A stretch of DNA of 64,000 bases from Rhizobium sp. BK399 (GCF_014194695.1 NZ_JACIAH010000012.1:115306-179305), one strand, 5' to 3'; shown: positions 17,686 to 27,031, counted from the first letter of the stretch. Program-made: numbers and translations. Notes: generated by a model not told the origin, from the sequence alone.

Positions 17686-18120
17686 ATGGCTGACGACAAT
17701 AATGGAAGTTCGACGAGCGAGGTTGTTAACGCAACCGCTCCTGCAGAAATGCCGGCTCCGAAAAAACAGCGCGGCCCGCGCAAGAAGATCACCACAGAAG
17801 CAGCCGGTTCAGCTGTTCCTGTTGCCAAGTCACCGAAGGGCACGCGCCAGAAGCGCAGCGAGCTGATCAGCGAAACAAAGCCAGCTTCCGTCGAGGCAGC
17901 CGCCCCGGCAAAGGGCCTGGTGCCGACCGGCGTCCGGGGCCCGCGGAAATACGGTGCGGCAAAACAGGCAAAGAAAACCGGCACGGTAGTCGCTACGGCA
18001 GTTGACGAAGTGGCCGATCTTCTTCAGCTCGAGGAAGAGAACAAGCGTCTGCGCAAGACACTCGCAGAAAAACTGCGGGCGGAAAATGCCGATCTTCGCA
18101 AGCGGCTCGGGATCGCTTGA
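17686..18120 (+). CDS. SyrB-like regulator, first of three tandem copies
   Basis: A 144-residue protein resembling SyrB, the S. meliloti regulator that represses syrM. It has a long Ala/Pro/Lys-rich, probably disordered N-terminus with two GPRK-type basic motifs (about 29-33 and 86-90). The C-terminal coiled-coil heptads LQLEEENKRLRKTLAEKLRA and ADLRKRLGIA are typical of the SyrB family. GGGAG before ATAACTG supports the start. The basic motifs suggest DNA or nucleoid contact; this is inference. The next two genes share the layout. Confidence 0.82.
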   Translation: MADDNNGSSTSEVVNATAPAEMPAPKKQRGPRKKITTEAAGSAVPVAKSPKGTRQKRSELISETKPASVEAAAPAKGLVPTGVRGPRKYGAAKQAKKTGTVVATAVDEVADLLQLEEENKRLRKTLAEKLRAENADLRKRLGIA

Positions 18121-18250
18121 TCGAAAACATAGTGAGAAACGCGTAACAGTGCCTCGCATTCTCATTAGAACCATGTTGCCGGACTCGGTCAGCGGGCCCG
18201 GCTCGCAACTGCGGCAACGTCGCCGTCGGTCGGCCCGAGATTGAAGCATT

Positions 18251-18847
18251 ATGAAATCACCCTGGAAATATCTGACACAATTGACATCCCGAAAGCGGCC
18301 GGCCGATTACGAAGATAGGTCACTCGACGACAGTCCCGGACAAAGGGCGGAGGAAGGCGAGGCACTTCAGTCATCGGGGGAGGTCGAAGCCACACTGCCA
18401 TCTGGAACGGCCGATGGAGACGAGCCGCTATCTGATCCGGAGATGGACGTCGGCACCCCGTTTGAAACCAAAGATGACTTGGGCGTCGCGACATCACACC
18501 TGTCAGATGGGGCCGATGGGAATGATCAACTGGTGTCCAAAAGCCGCAATGACGACACTGTGGACAAGCCGACACCGGTGTCGGTGAGCGATGCAAAGAG
18601 CGAAATCGTCCATCCGTTGCGACCGACGCGAGCAGGGCGGCCAAAGAAAAACCACGCAAAGGTGGTTGCTAAGACCACGTCCGCATTAGATAAGGGGCAA
18701 ACAGAATCGCCCATCCCGCCCGCTCCGACCGTCGTCGACCACGGTACGGAGCTGGATCGGGAGATCAAGCATTTGAGAAACGAATTGGCTGAACGGCTGC
18801 GTTTGCAGAATGCTCAGCTCAGGGCGATGCTTGAGCGATTCGAATGA
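18251..18847 (+). CDS. SyrB-like regulator, second tandem copy
   Basis: A 198-residue protein with an acidic disordered N-terminal half, one AT-hook-like RAGRPKK motif (around 121-127) and the C-terminal heptads IKHLRNELAERLRLQNAQLR. The C-terminal plan matches the genes before and after it, while the N-terminal part has diverged completely. The ribosome site is weak. The spacing of 130 bases to the previous gene and 22 bases to the next suggests one transcript. Function as in the SyrB family is inferred. Confidence 0.75.
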   Translation: MKSPWKYLTQLTSRKRPADYEDRSLDDSPGQRAEEGEALQSSGEVEATLPSGTADGDEPLSDPEMDVGTPFETKDDLGVATSHLSDGADGNDQLVSKSRNDDTVDKPTPVSVSDAKSEIVHPLRPTRAGRPKKNHAKVVAKTTSALDKGQTESPIPPAPTVVDHGTELDREIKHLRNELAERLRLQNAQLRAMLERFE

Positions 18848-18869
18848 CCATATTGCAGAGTGGACAATT

Positions 18870-19433
18870 ATGAAAACACAGTCGCGCACGTTTGTTGTAG
18901 AATTCAAATCATCGCGTCGCCGTCCGAAGGATCAGGCGAAATCGATTTGGGGAAACACCGATCTCAAGGCCATGGCACGTGAGACGGAAGCCGATGCTCC
19001 GCATCTGTTCGAGCCGGTAGTGCCGGCGTTGCAGACTGGACCAGAGCAAAAGCATGAACCAGTAGAAAGCCCAACACCAGTCGAAACTGTCGCCTTGGAT
19101 CAGGACCACAAGACGCAACCCCTACCGTCCGATGCGCCGGTTGAAGCGGCGACACAATTTGAACCAGATGCAGCAGTGGCAGTGACAGTGCATCCGGAGG
19201 TGCCATCCACGACACCGCCGCGAAAGCAGCGCAAATTGCGCTCCCGTCCAGCACGCACAGCAAACGCCGGTGGCCGCAAGGCGCCAGTCGTTGCGGCGGC
19301 CGTTCAGCCCGACGATCTTGTCGCGCTTGAGGATGAAAACAAGAGGCTCAAAGCGCTGATGACAGTACATCTGCGCCAACAGAACACTGCGCTTCGGGAT
19401 ATGCTCCTGCGTTTCGCGGACAGGGCTGCCTAG
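18870..19433 (+). CDS. SyrB-like regulator, third tandem copy
   Basis: A 187-residue protein: a basic N-terminus (FKSSRRRPKDQAKSIWG), a long Pro/Glu/Thr-rich linker, a basic block PPRKQRKLRSRPARTANAGGRK, and C-terminal heptads VALEDENKRLKALMTVHLRQ followed by LRDMLLRF. The frame opens at 18810, but overlap with the preceding gene makes the ATG at 18870 more likely. It is clearly a relative of the two genes upstream. Downstream is a HipA-like remnant on the other strand. Confidence 0.75.
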   Translation: MKTQSRTFVVEFKSSRRRPKDQAKSIWGNTDLKAMARETEADAPHLFEPVVPALQTGPEQKHEPVESPTPVETVALDQDHKTQPLPSDAPVEAATQFEPDAAVAVTVHPEVPSTTPPRKQRKLRSRPARTANAGGRKAPVVAAAVQPDDLVALEDENKRLKALMTVHLRQQNTALRDMLLRFADRAA

Positions 19434-19580
19434 ATCGGCGACGTTGCGACCGGGGGATTTTCTCTCCTGGGCAGGCTGCCATAGTCGTCCAACCGCTCTC
19501 GGCAAGGGGGATGGACCACGCTACTTTGTTCCTTCGCTGTCTAAGGGGAGGGGTTCCCTGCCGTTCAAAATTCGATCGCG

Positions 19581-20078
19581 TTATACTGCACTGGATTTCG
19601 ACGAACGAGCGCTCTCAGCGAAGCGCGACCAGCAGCGTACAGCGGCTCGGACCTGTTCTATGATATCATTTGCAGCTTGATCGGAAACTGACGCTCCCGG
19701 GAAATCGTCAGCAAATGGTCCTGCCCGGACTTTGCCTTCTCCTGCGACAACCGTGCTATGCTCGCCGCCCGGCCCCGACGAAAAGGTACGATCGTAAGCC
19801 GGCGACAGTGACCATCGACCTTCGACGTTCATGAGGAACGCGTGGTTCTCTGCCGAATCTCGCGATTAAACGGTAATGACCATGTTTTGAAACATTCGCA
19901 GGAAAGCGCCACTGTCCCGGGTGATCATAAGCGTAAGCTTGTGAAGGCGGTCGTAGTCTAATGAGGCCTCGCGGTGGCTTGAGCCGCTTGTCGGATGAGA
20001 TGGCGCCTCTGCATCCATAGGTAAGCCTTCCCAACAGAGAGGCGGCCTCCTTTCGTCGAACGCCCGAAGGTGCGTCAC
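19581..20078 (-). pseudogene. HipA-like kinase remnant (C-terminal part, frameshifted)
   Basis: On the minus strand one frame reads HREASLDYDRLHKLTLMITR and then AFLRMFQNMVITV before a stop. A shifted frame continues RDSAENHAFLMNVEGRWSLS and PAYDRTFSSGPGGEHSTVVA, then DIIEQVRAAVRCWSRFAE. These are consecutive blocks of the C-terminal lobe of HipA-type serine/threonine kinases (LSPAYD, GGEHST). A frameshift around 19870 separates them and the N-terminal half and any HipB partner are absent. It is the leftover of a toxin-antitoxin-type gene. Confidence 0.7.
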
Positions 20079-20309
20079 TACCTGTTACCTACATAAAAGC
20101 ATTTCGGTATCATCCGACTGCAATAGATCGTGACATTTAATTCGTTTTTTATTGCTGGACGGTCTCTATCGGGGTTGTTATGCTGCTCTGCACAATAGAG
20201 ACGAGGGCGCGTTTCTTCGAGAAACCTCAATCGCTCTATTGTTGCACTTGCTATTGGGGCCTTTGTTCGGTGTTGCCCGAAAGAATCGTGGCTGCACCCG
20301 TGGAAGGTT

Positions 20310-21020
20310 GTGAAACGGGAGCGTTCGGTGGAGCAGATCTATATTTCAAATCAGTACGCCGACTTGAACCCAACATGGCATGAAGAAGATTCACCATGGA
20401 AAGCTGCACAAATCTCCAAGATCATCGACAAGAACAGGATCAGCTTTTCCAGTCTCTGCGAGGTTGGTTGCGGTACCGGCGAGATCCTGCTCAACCTGGC
20501 CCGAACCTACCCCCAGGCAAAATTTGACGGCTATGAGGTCGCCCCCCACGCCTTTCAAAGGGCCAGCCTGAAAACGACGAGCAATGTTTCCTTCCATCTG
20601 AAAGATATTCTCCAGGAACCGGACCTACACTACGATCTTCTCGTCATCGCCGACGTGATCGAGCACGTGGAGGACTATCTTTCCTTCATCAAGGGTCTGC
20701 GTGGCCTTGCTCGCTACAAGATCTTCCACATCCCCCTGGATCTGTCGGTTCAGTCTGTCCTCAGAGGCTGGCCAATTACAAACCTTCGCAAGAACGTCGG
20801 CCATCTCCACTATTTCTTCAAGGATACGGCGCTCGCCAGCCTGACGGATTGCGGATATAGGATTGTCGATCATGCCTATACCGCAAGCCGCATCGAGCTG
20901 CCGAAACAGGCCTTCAGCAGCAGGCTAATGAGCCTGCCAAGAAAACTTCTGTTCCCCCTTAACCCTGACCTTACGGTCAGGGTCCTCGGAGGCTACTCTC
21001 TGCTTGTCCTGGCAGAATAG
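20310..21020 (+). CDS. Class I SAM-dependent methyltransferase of the polysaccharide cluster
   Basis: A 236-residue methyltransferase. Motif I is LCEVGCGTGEILLNL (about 48-62), the acidic motif II region is KFDGYEVAPHAF, and the post-I motif VIADVIEHVEDY is typical of class I folds. No membrane segment. It probably methylates a sugar or lipid-linked intermediate of the polysaccharide. The frame opens with GTG at 20310; an alternative GTG at 20328 is better spaced from GGGAG and may be the true start. It converges on manC with 17 bases between. Confidence 0.85.
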   Translation: MKRERSVEQIYISNQYADLNPTWHEEDSPWKAAQISKIIDKNRISFSSLCEVGCGTGEILLNLARTYPQAKFDGYEVAPHAFQRASLKTTSNVSFHLKDILQEPDLHYDLLVIADVIEHVEDYLSFIKGLRGLARYKIFHIPLDLSVQSVLRGWPITNLRKNVGHLHYFFKDTALASLTDCGYRIVDHAYTASRIELPKQAFSSRLMSLPRKLLFPLNPDLTVRVLGGYSLLVLAE

Positions 21021-21037
21021 GATCGATCGGCGGTCAA

Positions 21038-22465
21038 TCAGCTGCGGCCGAACTCGTCGACGATACGGATGATATCGTCTTCGCCGAGATAGGATCCTGT
21101 CTGGACTTCGATCAGCTCGAGCATGATCTTGCCCGGGTTGGCCAGGCGATGGACTTCCCCGAGCGGGATGTAGACGGATTCGTTCTCTCTCAGCATCTGC
21201 ACGTTCTCGCCGATGGTCACCTCGGCCGTGCCCTTGACGACGATCCAATGCTCGGAGCGGTGGTGGTGCTTCTGTAGTGACAGTTTCTTGCCCGGCGTGA
21301 CGAAGATGCGTTTCACCTGGAAGCGGTCGCCGTTCAGCACCGAGGTATAGCCGCCCCAAGGCCGGTAGGAGGTGGGATGGGTCTCGGTCAGCTGCGATGT
21401 CTTAGGCGCGGCGGCGAGCATCTTCACGAGGTTGCCGACGTCCTGGCTGTCCTGCAGTCGGCCGACATAGACGGCGTCCTCGCTGGCGATGACAGCGATA
21501 TCGTCCATGCCCTGGACGGCGAGGTGTACACCATGTGTCATGATCAGCGAGTTCTTGGTGTTGACGACCGTCGTATTGCCGGCTGCCACATTGCCATATT
21601 CATCGCGGCTACCGCTCTTCCAGACGGAATCCCAGCTGCCGAGGTCGGACCACTTGAACGGCGAGGGGACGACGGCGGCGTTGCTCGTCTTCTCCATGAT
21701 CGCGTAGTCGATCGAGATGTTCGGGGCAGCGGAGAAAGCTGCCTTGTCGAGACGGATGAAGTCGAGATCGGTCTTTGCGTTCTCAACGGCTTCATCAGCG
21801 GCCCTGATCGTCTCCGGAGCGTGGGTGCGCAACTCATCGAGCAGGCATGAGACCGAGAACATGAACATCCCGGAATTCCAATAAAACCCGCCTGTCGCCA
21901 CCATATCCTCTGCCTTGTTGAGAGGTGGCTTCTCAATGAAGCGTGCTACCGTGCGGGCTCCTGTCGCCAGCGTTTCGCCGCCTTCGATATAGCCGTAACC
22001 TGTAGCCGGTTCGGTCGGCTGGATACCGAACGTCACCAGCTTGCCTTGGGCTGCCGTGGCGGCAGCGATGCGTACACAGTCGAAATAGGTGTCGTCGGCG
22101 ACGATCTCGTAGTCGGAGCCGAGCACATGCATGATCGTGTCTCCATCGAAGCGTTTGCCGACAATGGCCGCGGCTGCAGCCACAGCTGCAGCCGTATTGC
22201 GGGCAACCGGCTCAAGCAGGATGGCGGCGAGGTCGATATCCAGTTCACGCGCCTGCTCGGCGACGAGAAACCGGAATTCTTCGTTCGTGAGCACGACAGG
22301 TGCATCGTAAAGCGCGGGATCGGACACGCGCTGAAGCGTCTCCTGGAACAATGTCTTATCGCCGATGAACTGGATGAACTGCTTAGGAGCTGCGGCACGC
22401 GATAGCGGCCACAGACGTGTGCCCCTGCCACCAGCCATGATTACGGGAACGATCTTCTGTGTCAT
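21038..22465 (-). CDS. manC: Mannose-1-phosphate guanylyltransferase / mannose-6-phosphate isomerase
   Basis: A 475-residue bifunctional enzyme that makes GDP-mannose. The N-terminal nucleotidyltransferase has MAGGRGTRLWPLSR (11-24), and the middle shows FIEKP and FKWSDLGSWDS. The C-terminal type II isomerase is a cupin with PWGGYTSVLNGD and KKLSLQKHHHRSEHWIVVKG, where the His cluster binds metal. Length is standard for ManC/XanB/NoeJ. It follows manB on the same strand after 36 bases, so both likely form an operon supplying GDP-mannose (or GDP-fucose further on) to the polysaccharide. Confidence 0.95.
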   Translation of the reverse strand: MTQKIVPVIMAGGRGTRLWPLSRAAAPKQFIQFIGDKTLFQETLQRVSDPALYDAPVVLTNEEFRFLVAEQARELDIDLAAILLEPVARNTAAAVAAAAAIVGKRFDGDTIMHVLGSDYEIVADDTYFDCVRIAAATAAQGKLVTFGIQPTEPATGYGYIEGGETLATGARTVARFIEKPPLNKAEDMVATGGFYWNSGMFMFSVSCLLDELRTHAPETIRAADEAVENAKTDLDFIRLDKAAFSAAPNISIDYAIMEKTSNAAVVPSPFKWSDLGSWDSVWKSGSRDEYGNVAAGNTTVVNTKNSLIMTHGVHLAVQGMDDIAVIASEDAVYVGRLQDSQDVGNLVKMLAAAPKTSQLTETHPTSYRPWGGYTSVLNGDRFQVKRIFVTPGKKLSLQKHHHRSEHWIVVKGTAEVTIGENVQMLRENESVYIPLGEVHRLANPGKIMLELIEVQTGSYLGEDDIIRIVDEFGRS

Positions 22466-22501
22466 TTGGTGTGTCCTCGAAAACTACCTTTGCTTTGCCA
22501 A

Positions 22502-23926
22502 TCAATTCGCCTGCGCCCACCACAGGATTCGTTCCAGGCCTGCACGTAGCAAGTCCTGAGCGGCTGCTTCGCTTTGCGCCTCCGCGTAGCAGCGCATTTC
22601 CGGAGCATTGCCGGAGGGGCGGAAATGAATGATACGTCGATCCGTCAGCGTGGCTCGAAGCCCATCGATATCGCTGACGCTGTCAAGCACGCCGATCGGC
22701 TGCAGAAAGGCCGCAAGACTGGCGGGGCTGGCGCGAAGATGGGCCATCAAGCGGCCGCTGGTCTCGACCGGAAAATTCTCAAGCCGGTCGGCTGCGGCAA
22801 AAGGAAGGTGGAAGGACGCCGCAATCAGCGAAAGCGGTTGGCGCTTCGTGGCGGCAAGAAAGAGGGTCGAAAGGATCGGCACGAAACAATCGCGCGTTGG
22901 CAGGGCGTCCAGCACGTGGCCGTTGACGTCAAATTCGCTTGCGGTCAGTACGCCGCCATTGGCTTCGAAACCCGCCACATGGTCCTGGCCGACCGCAAGT
23001 GCGTCCTGCATCCCTGATATGACGAATGGAGAACCGACGCGCGTGCGAATGACGCTGAAGGCACCGGCGGTCTCCAGGCCGGAATTCGACGTGACGGGTG
23101 TCACGACAGTCGCTGCGCAGAGAAAGTTCGAGGCGATCAGCCCAAGCAGGTCGCCACGCAACGGCATGCCGGTTTCGTCGGCCACCAATGGGCGATCACC
23201 ATCACCGTCCGCAGAAATTATAGCGTCAAGTCGATGATGTCTCGCCGCTTCCTTCAACTTGGCTATCGTCTCTTCAGAAACCGCTTCCGTGTCGACGGGA
23301 ATGAATTCATCCGAGCGGCCAAACGGTACGACCGTCGCACCGAAATGCTCCAGGAGTTCCACCATCAGGTCACGGGCGACCGTGCTATGCTGGTAGACGC
23401 CGACCTTGAGGCCAGCAAGCGCGCCCGCGGGAAGAACAGTGGCGTTGCGTTGTCGAAAAACAGAGAGGCATTCCTCGGATCTGTCTTTCATCCTCGCACC
23501 TCTGGGGGAAAAGGTGAAACCGGCGCGATCGAATTCTGCCGCAAGAGCCGTGATCGCTGCCTCGTCCGTCTTGTCGATCTCACCGTCCGGCCGGTAGAAC
23601 TTGATACCATTGCGATCGGCCGGGATGTGCGAGCCCGTGACCATCAGGCAGGCCGCCTTTTTCTTCAATCCGTAAAGAGCGAGCGCCGGCGTTGGCACCG
23701 TACCGCAGTCGCGGACATCAAAACCAAGGCTGGCAAGTGCCTCAGCACAGTTCCCGGCAATCTCGGGGCTGGAGTCCCTGAGGTCCTGGCCGATCAGAAT
23801 GACGTCACCGGAGCGGGCCATTCCGCTGTCGAGCAGGTATCGACCGAAGGCAGAAGCATGAAGCGCCGAAGCCCGGCCCTTGAGGTCGACAGACAGGCCG
23901 CGAAGCCCGCTCGTTCCGAATTTCAT
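22502..23926 (-). CDS. manB: Phosphomannomutase
   Basis: A 474-residue alpha-D-phosphohexomutase that converts mannose-6-phosphate to mannose-1-phosphate. The N-terminal FGTSGLRG, catalytic Ser S99 in VTGSHIP, metal loop SADGDGDRPLV and the phosphate-binding FRPSGNAPEMR near the C-terminus are all present. It resembles NoeK of nodulation loci as well as ManB. Paired with manC downstream, it provides GDP-mannose. The choice of phosphomannomutase over phosphoglucomutase rests mainly on this pairing. Confidence 0.93.
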   Translation of the reverse strand: MKFGTSGLRGLSVDLKGRASALHASAFGRYLLDSGMARSGDVILIGQDLRDSSPEIAGNCAEALASLGFDVRDCGTVPTPALALYGLKKKAACLMVTGSHIPADRNGIKFYRPDGEIDKTDEAAITALAAEFDRAGFTFSPRGARMKDRSEECLSVFRQRNATVLPAGALAGLKVGVYQHSTVARDLMVELLEHFGATVVPFGRSDEFIPVDTEAVSEETIAKLKEAARHHRLDAIISADGDGDRPLVADETGMPLRGDLLGLIASNFLCAATVVTPVTSNSGLETAGAFSVIRTRVGSPFVISGMQDALAVGQDHVAGFEANGGVLTASEFDVNGHVLDALPTRDCFVPILSTLFLAATKRQPLSLIAASFHLPFAAADRLENFPVETSGRLMAHLRASPASLAAFLQPIGVLDSVSDIDGLRATLTDRRIIHFRPSGNAPEMRCYAEAQSEAAAQDLLRAGLERILWWAQAN

Positions 23927-24024
23927 TCCGATCTTCCTTCACGCATTCGACGCTGGACTCAACTGAAAATTTCAAGGCCGCTGCCCGCACCAACGTCTTC
24001 ATGCAACCTTCGGCAACCGTTAGG

Positions 24025-24240
24025 TCACGGCCCCTTGCGAGCACCCGCCTCGCGCCAGATCAGGAAGAGCACACCTCCGACATAACCGACCTGCATCAGG
24101 ATTATGCAAAGTACGCTATAGTAAAGCGCAAGCGCAATACTCCCGTAATGGTACCAACACAGGAGAAAAAATACGCATGAAGCGCAGAGCATGCGTAAAT
24201 AAATGCCGGGGGCACGCATCAATTGGGTAAAACGCTTCAT
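24025..24240 (-). CDS. ExoX/SyrA/PsiA-type exopolysaccharide production repressor
   Basis: A 71-residue inner-membrane protein with two predicted helices (about 15-33 and 38-63). The second ends in the family hallmark VLCIILMQVGYVGGVLFLIWREA. This matches the small exopolysaccharide-repressor family that includes ExoX, PsiA and SyrA, which act post-translationally on the ExoY-type priming transferase. AAGGGG precedes the ATG. It is divergent from the polymerase gene and sits inside a cluster that also has an ExoY-like gene (31584), its likely target. Whether it represses, like ExoX, or stimulates, like SyrA, cannot be told. Confidence 0.82.
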   Translation of the reverse strand: MKRFTQLMRAPGIYLRMLCASCVFFLLCWYHYGSIALALYYSVLCIILMQVGYVGGVLFLIWREAGARKGP

Positions 24241-24626
24241 AATTAGTTACCCCTTCAAATGCAGGTTCACATAAGGAGAAAAGTTTTGCAAGCGCGAACA
24301 TGTTTTACTGCAATGCACAAAGCGGGTGTGATAAGCTGCAGACAGCTGGAGTTGATGCCGGCAAGGAAAGACACGTTGGACTACTGAAATATGACGGGGT
24401 CAGCGGCGACATTTCGACTTGGTCTATTCCTTTCTCGGTATATTCTTTTCAAGCACTGTCCCCACATATATGCTGCATTGCAGCGCCAGCTTATTAATGT
24501 ATACCTCTATCAGAGGCGTCTAGACGTCAAGGAAATGCCACCGCATACCAGGCAAACGATCGGGCCTTCCTCAGCGCCAGGAAATATGAGGTTATCGACT
24601 ATGGTTGAGTTCAAGGGACGTGTGGG
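24241..24626. other. Divergent promoter region between the ExoX-like and polymerase genes
   Basis: 386 bases, AT-richer than the flanking genes, expected to carry promoters in both directions. No EcfG-type element seen, and no long inverted repeat. The short frames in it have no ribosome sites. Confidence 0.45.
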
Positions 24627-26090
24627 ATGATAGAGCCCATCGGAATATTCACCGTCGCTCTCGGCCTCTATTGCCTGACGCGTGGATATGGGGCGACAGT
24701 CACAACCTTCATCGTCCTGACGCTCCTTGGATCCGCCGCGGCGTTGACGCTCGGCGGTTCCAGTGTGCCCCCGGCGCATCTCTTCCTGCTGTTTGTTCTG
24801 ATTGCTGCGCTGCGAACTCCTTCCCTGCCGGGTATGGCAATCAATGCCCTTCGTCTCGGCAAGCCTGCCTTCTGGTTGGCCGGACTTCTGCTCTACGGTG
24901 CGATCTCCGCCTATTTCTCTCCCAGACTGTTTGCGGGGATGAGCCATATCATTCCGCTGGGAGCATCCGAGTATCCCTCGACGGGCGGTACCGTTCCCCT
25001 TGGCCCCGTCTCCAGCAATCTCACGCAGACGATTTACCTCACCGCGGATCTTCTGTGCTTTGTCATCATCGCGTCCGTCTGTTCGACAAAGACCGGTTTT
25101 CGCGCGACGTTCAACGGGCTTCTCGCCTGGGCCGCGGTCAATGTGATGTTTGCACTGCTTGATCTGGCTACCAGCGCAACCGGCACGGAAGAGCTTCTTC
25201 AGTTCATGCGCAATGCCCAGTACACGTTCCATGACAGTGATACGGTCAATGGCATGAAGCGGATCGTTGGATCATGGCCGGAAGCCTCGGCCTTCGCCGG
25301 GATGACGCTCGGTGCCCTCGGATTTACCGGCACGCTGTGGATTTGTGGTCGCTACCCCGGCACAACCGGTTTGCTCGCCCTCTGCTCGTTCGTGCTGATC
25401 ATATTGTCAACATCCTCGACCGGTCTGATTGCCGCACCGATATGCCTGTTCCTGCTCTATCTGACCGCGGTTTTGCGATGCGGGATCTCGCCCGAGAGTC
25501 GCCGCAGCACGGGCGTCGTTCTGCTCGCCCCGCCGATTGCCCTTGCGTTGACATTGATCATCGTGCTCCAGGACAATCTCTTCCGTACCATCTATGACTA
25601 CGTCGATTTGCTGGTCTTGAGCAAATCGACATCCGGCTCGGCGGTCGAGCGCGGATCCTGGAATCTTGCCGCCTGGCAGAACTTTACAGACTCCCTGGGT
25701 CTCGGAGTGGGTCTGGGCACCGCGCGCACCTCTAGCTTCCCGATGGCGCTGCTTTCCAACGTCGGCGTCCCCGGCACGGTATTTTTCCTGTTGTTCCTGC
25801 TGTCTGCGCTACGGCCTGGCATGTCGGCTCGCACCTTCGAATCCGACGTTCGTCTTGCAGCCTGCAACGGCTGTCTCGGATTGCTTGCCGGATCATTGGT
25901 GGCTGGGCCGACCGTCGATCTCGGTCTGCTCTTCTTTGTGCTCGCCGGCCTGACGGCCAGCCGTCCTCTTGCCAGACTGAAAGAGATCCCACTGTTGCCA
26001 CTGCGGGGTAGTGGTATCCTCGACAGAGCGGCCGAGGCACGCCATTCACATCCGCAATTGAGCTTGCATAGCCGCAAGCATCAAACGTAG
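24627..26090 (+). CDS. Wzy/ExoQ-like polysaccharide polymerase
   Basis: A 487-residue integral membrane protein with about ten to twelve predicted helices and a large periplasmic loop (about 90-135 and 195-235). Low sequence conservation with a glycine-rich LGLGVGLGTARTSSFP segment and a WNLAAWQNF block near residue 350 is typical of O-antigen ligase/Wzy-type proteins such as ExoQ. It would polymerise lipid-linked repeat units in the periplasm. AAGGGACG precedes the ATG. Its last 10 bases overlap the convergent GH16 gene. Function is assigned by topology and context. Confidence 0.8.
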   Translation: MIEPIGIFTVALGLYCLTRGYGATVTTFIVLTLLGSAAALTLGGSSVPPAHLFLLFVLIAALRTPSLPGMAINALRLGKPAFWLAGLLLYGAISAYFSPRLFAGMSHIIPLGASEYPSTGGTVPLGPVSSNLTQTIYLTADLLCFVIIASVCSTKTGFRATFNGLLAWAAVNVMFALLDLATSATGTEELLQFMRNAQYTFHDSDTVNGMKRIVGSWPEASAFAGMTLGALGFTGTLWICGRYPGTTGLLALCSFVLIILSTSSTGLIAAPICLFLLYLTAVLRCGISPESRRSTGVVLLAPPIALALTLIIVLQDNLFRTIYDYVDLLVLSKSTSGSAVERGSWNLAAWQNFTDSLGLGVGLGTARTSSFPMALLSNVGVPGTVFFLLFLLSALRPGMSARTFESDVRLAACNGCLGLLAGSLVAGPTVDLGLLFFVLAGLTASRPLARLKEIPLLPLRGSGILDRAAEARHSHPQLSLHSRKHQT

Positions 26091-27007
26091 ACGCGAAAAT
26101 AATCAACGCGCATATGGGTTAGAAGCTGCTCGGGCCCGAGACCCTGGGGGTAGGGAATGTCGGCGCTGAGCGCAAGGGTGAGCAGCGGCCAGAAAACATC
26201 CCCATCGACGTCGAGGTCAGGAGAACGGTGGATCGGCCAATTTGCTGTTTTGCCGGTGCGTGTATCGACGATTGGCTTTCGTTCGAAATAAGGCACACAC
26301 TTGGTGTCATCGACGAGAATACCGTACCGTCTGTAGTCTCGCGTAACGTCGACAATTGTCGGCACGCCCGTACCCTCGTGATGCTCCCCGGGCTGGCCCC
26401 ATTCGTGCAGATAGGTGCCGTACAATGTCGGTTCCCATCCTTTATGTTCCACGACATCGAGCTCGATGCTGGTCTTTGGAGCAAGAATGCTGCGACCATT
26501 CATCAGCCAGAAAGCCGGCCAGGTCAGAGGATGGCTTGGAAACAGCATCCGCGCTTCGAAATAACCCCGCCGCCACCCCTTGGTGACGATCCCGTCTTTC
26601 CTGGCAGTCTGAATATTTCCCGAAATCCACTGATATTCCGGGTTGGTGTTTCCATAATAGGCCGGGACAGACATCGCAGCACCGATATACTTGGCCGATA
26701 TCTGAAGTGCCTTGCCGTCTTCTGCACGGGAATCATCCACTATCTCGTAGGGGATAAAGCCTTCTTCACCTGTCCGCCTGGAAAAGGCCGAGCGACCGTA
26801 GAAACCGGTGTCCCAGGTGCCGGCCTTTGGCCCTGCGTGCCAGACAGACCAATCCAGTTGCAAAAAACTGTCCTCGAAGTCGAGGCGCCGATTGTCGGTC
26901 GGATCATCCGTGCCGGCAAGAGTCTGTCTGTGCGTGACACCCGCAATGGCAAGCGAGCCAGTGGCCGCGAGCAGCCGCCTTCGGGACATCTCATGTCTCG
27001 TCATCAA
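26081..27007 (-). CDS. Secreted GH16-family beta-glycanase (ExoK-like)
   Basis: A 308-residue glycoside hydrolase with a twin-arginine signal (SRRRLLAATGSLAIAGV, RR at about 9-11). The GH16 catalytic motif ExDxxE is intact as E182-L-D184-V-V-E187, with nucleophile E182 and acid/base E187. The surrounding WPAFWLMNG and C-terminal MRVDYFRVYV are typical of the family. ExoK of S. meliloti is a GH16 enzyme that trims nascent exopolysaccharide; this protein likely does the same for the cluster's polymer. Export by Tat suggests folding before secretion. Confidence 0.9.
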   Translation of the reverse strand: MMTRHEMSRRRLLAATGSLAIAGVTHRQTLAGTDDPTDNRRLDFEDSFLQLDWSVWHAGPKAGTWDTGFYGRSAFSRRTGEEGFIPYEIVDDSRAEDGKALQISAKYIGAAMSVPAYYGNTNPEYQWISGNIQTARKDGIVTKGWRRGYFEARMLFPSHPLTWPAFWLMNGRSILAPKTSIELDVVEHKGWEPTLYGTYLHEWGQPGEHHEGTGVPTIVDVTRDYRRYGILVDDTKCVPYFERKPIVDTRTGKTANWPIHRSPDLDVDGDVFWPLLTLALSADIPYPQGLGPEQLLTHMRVDYFRVYV

Positions 27008-27031
27008 GGCCTCCTGAAATGCCCAACGCGA

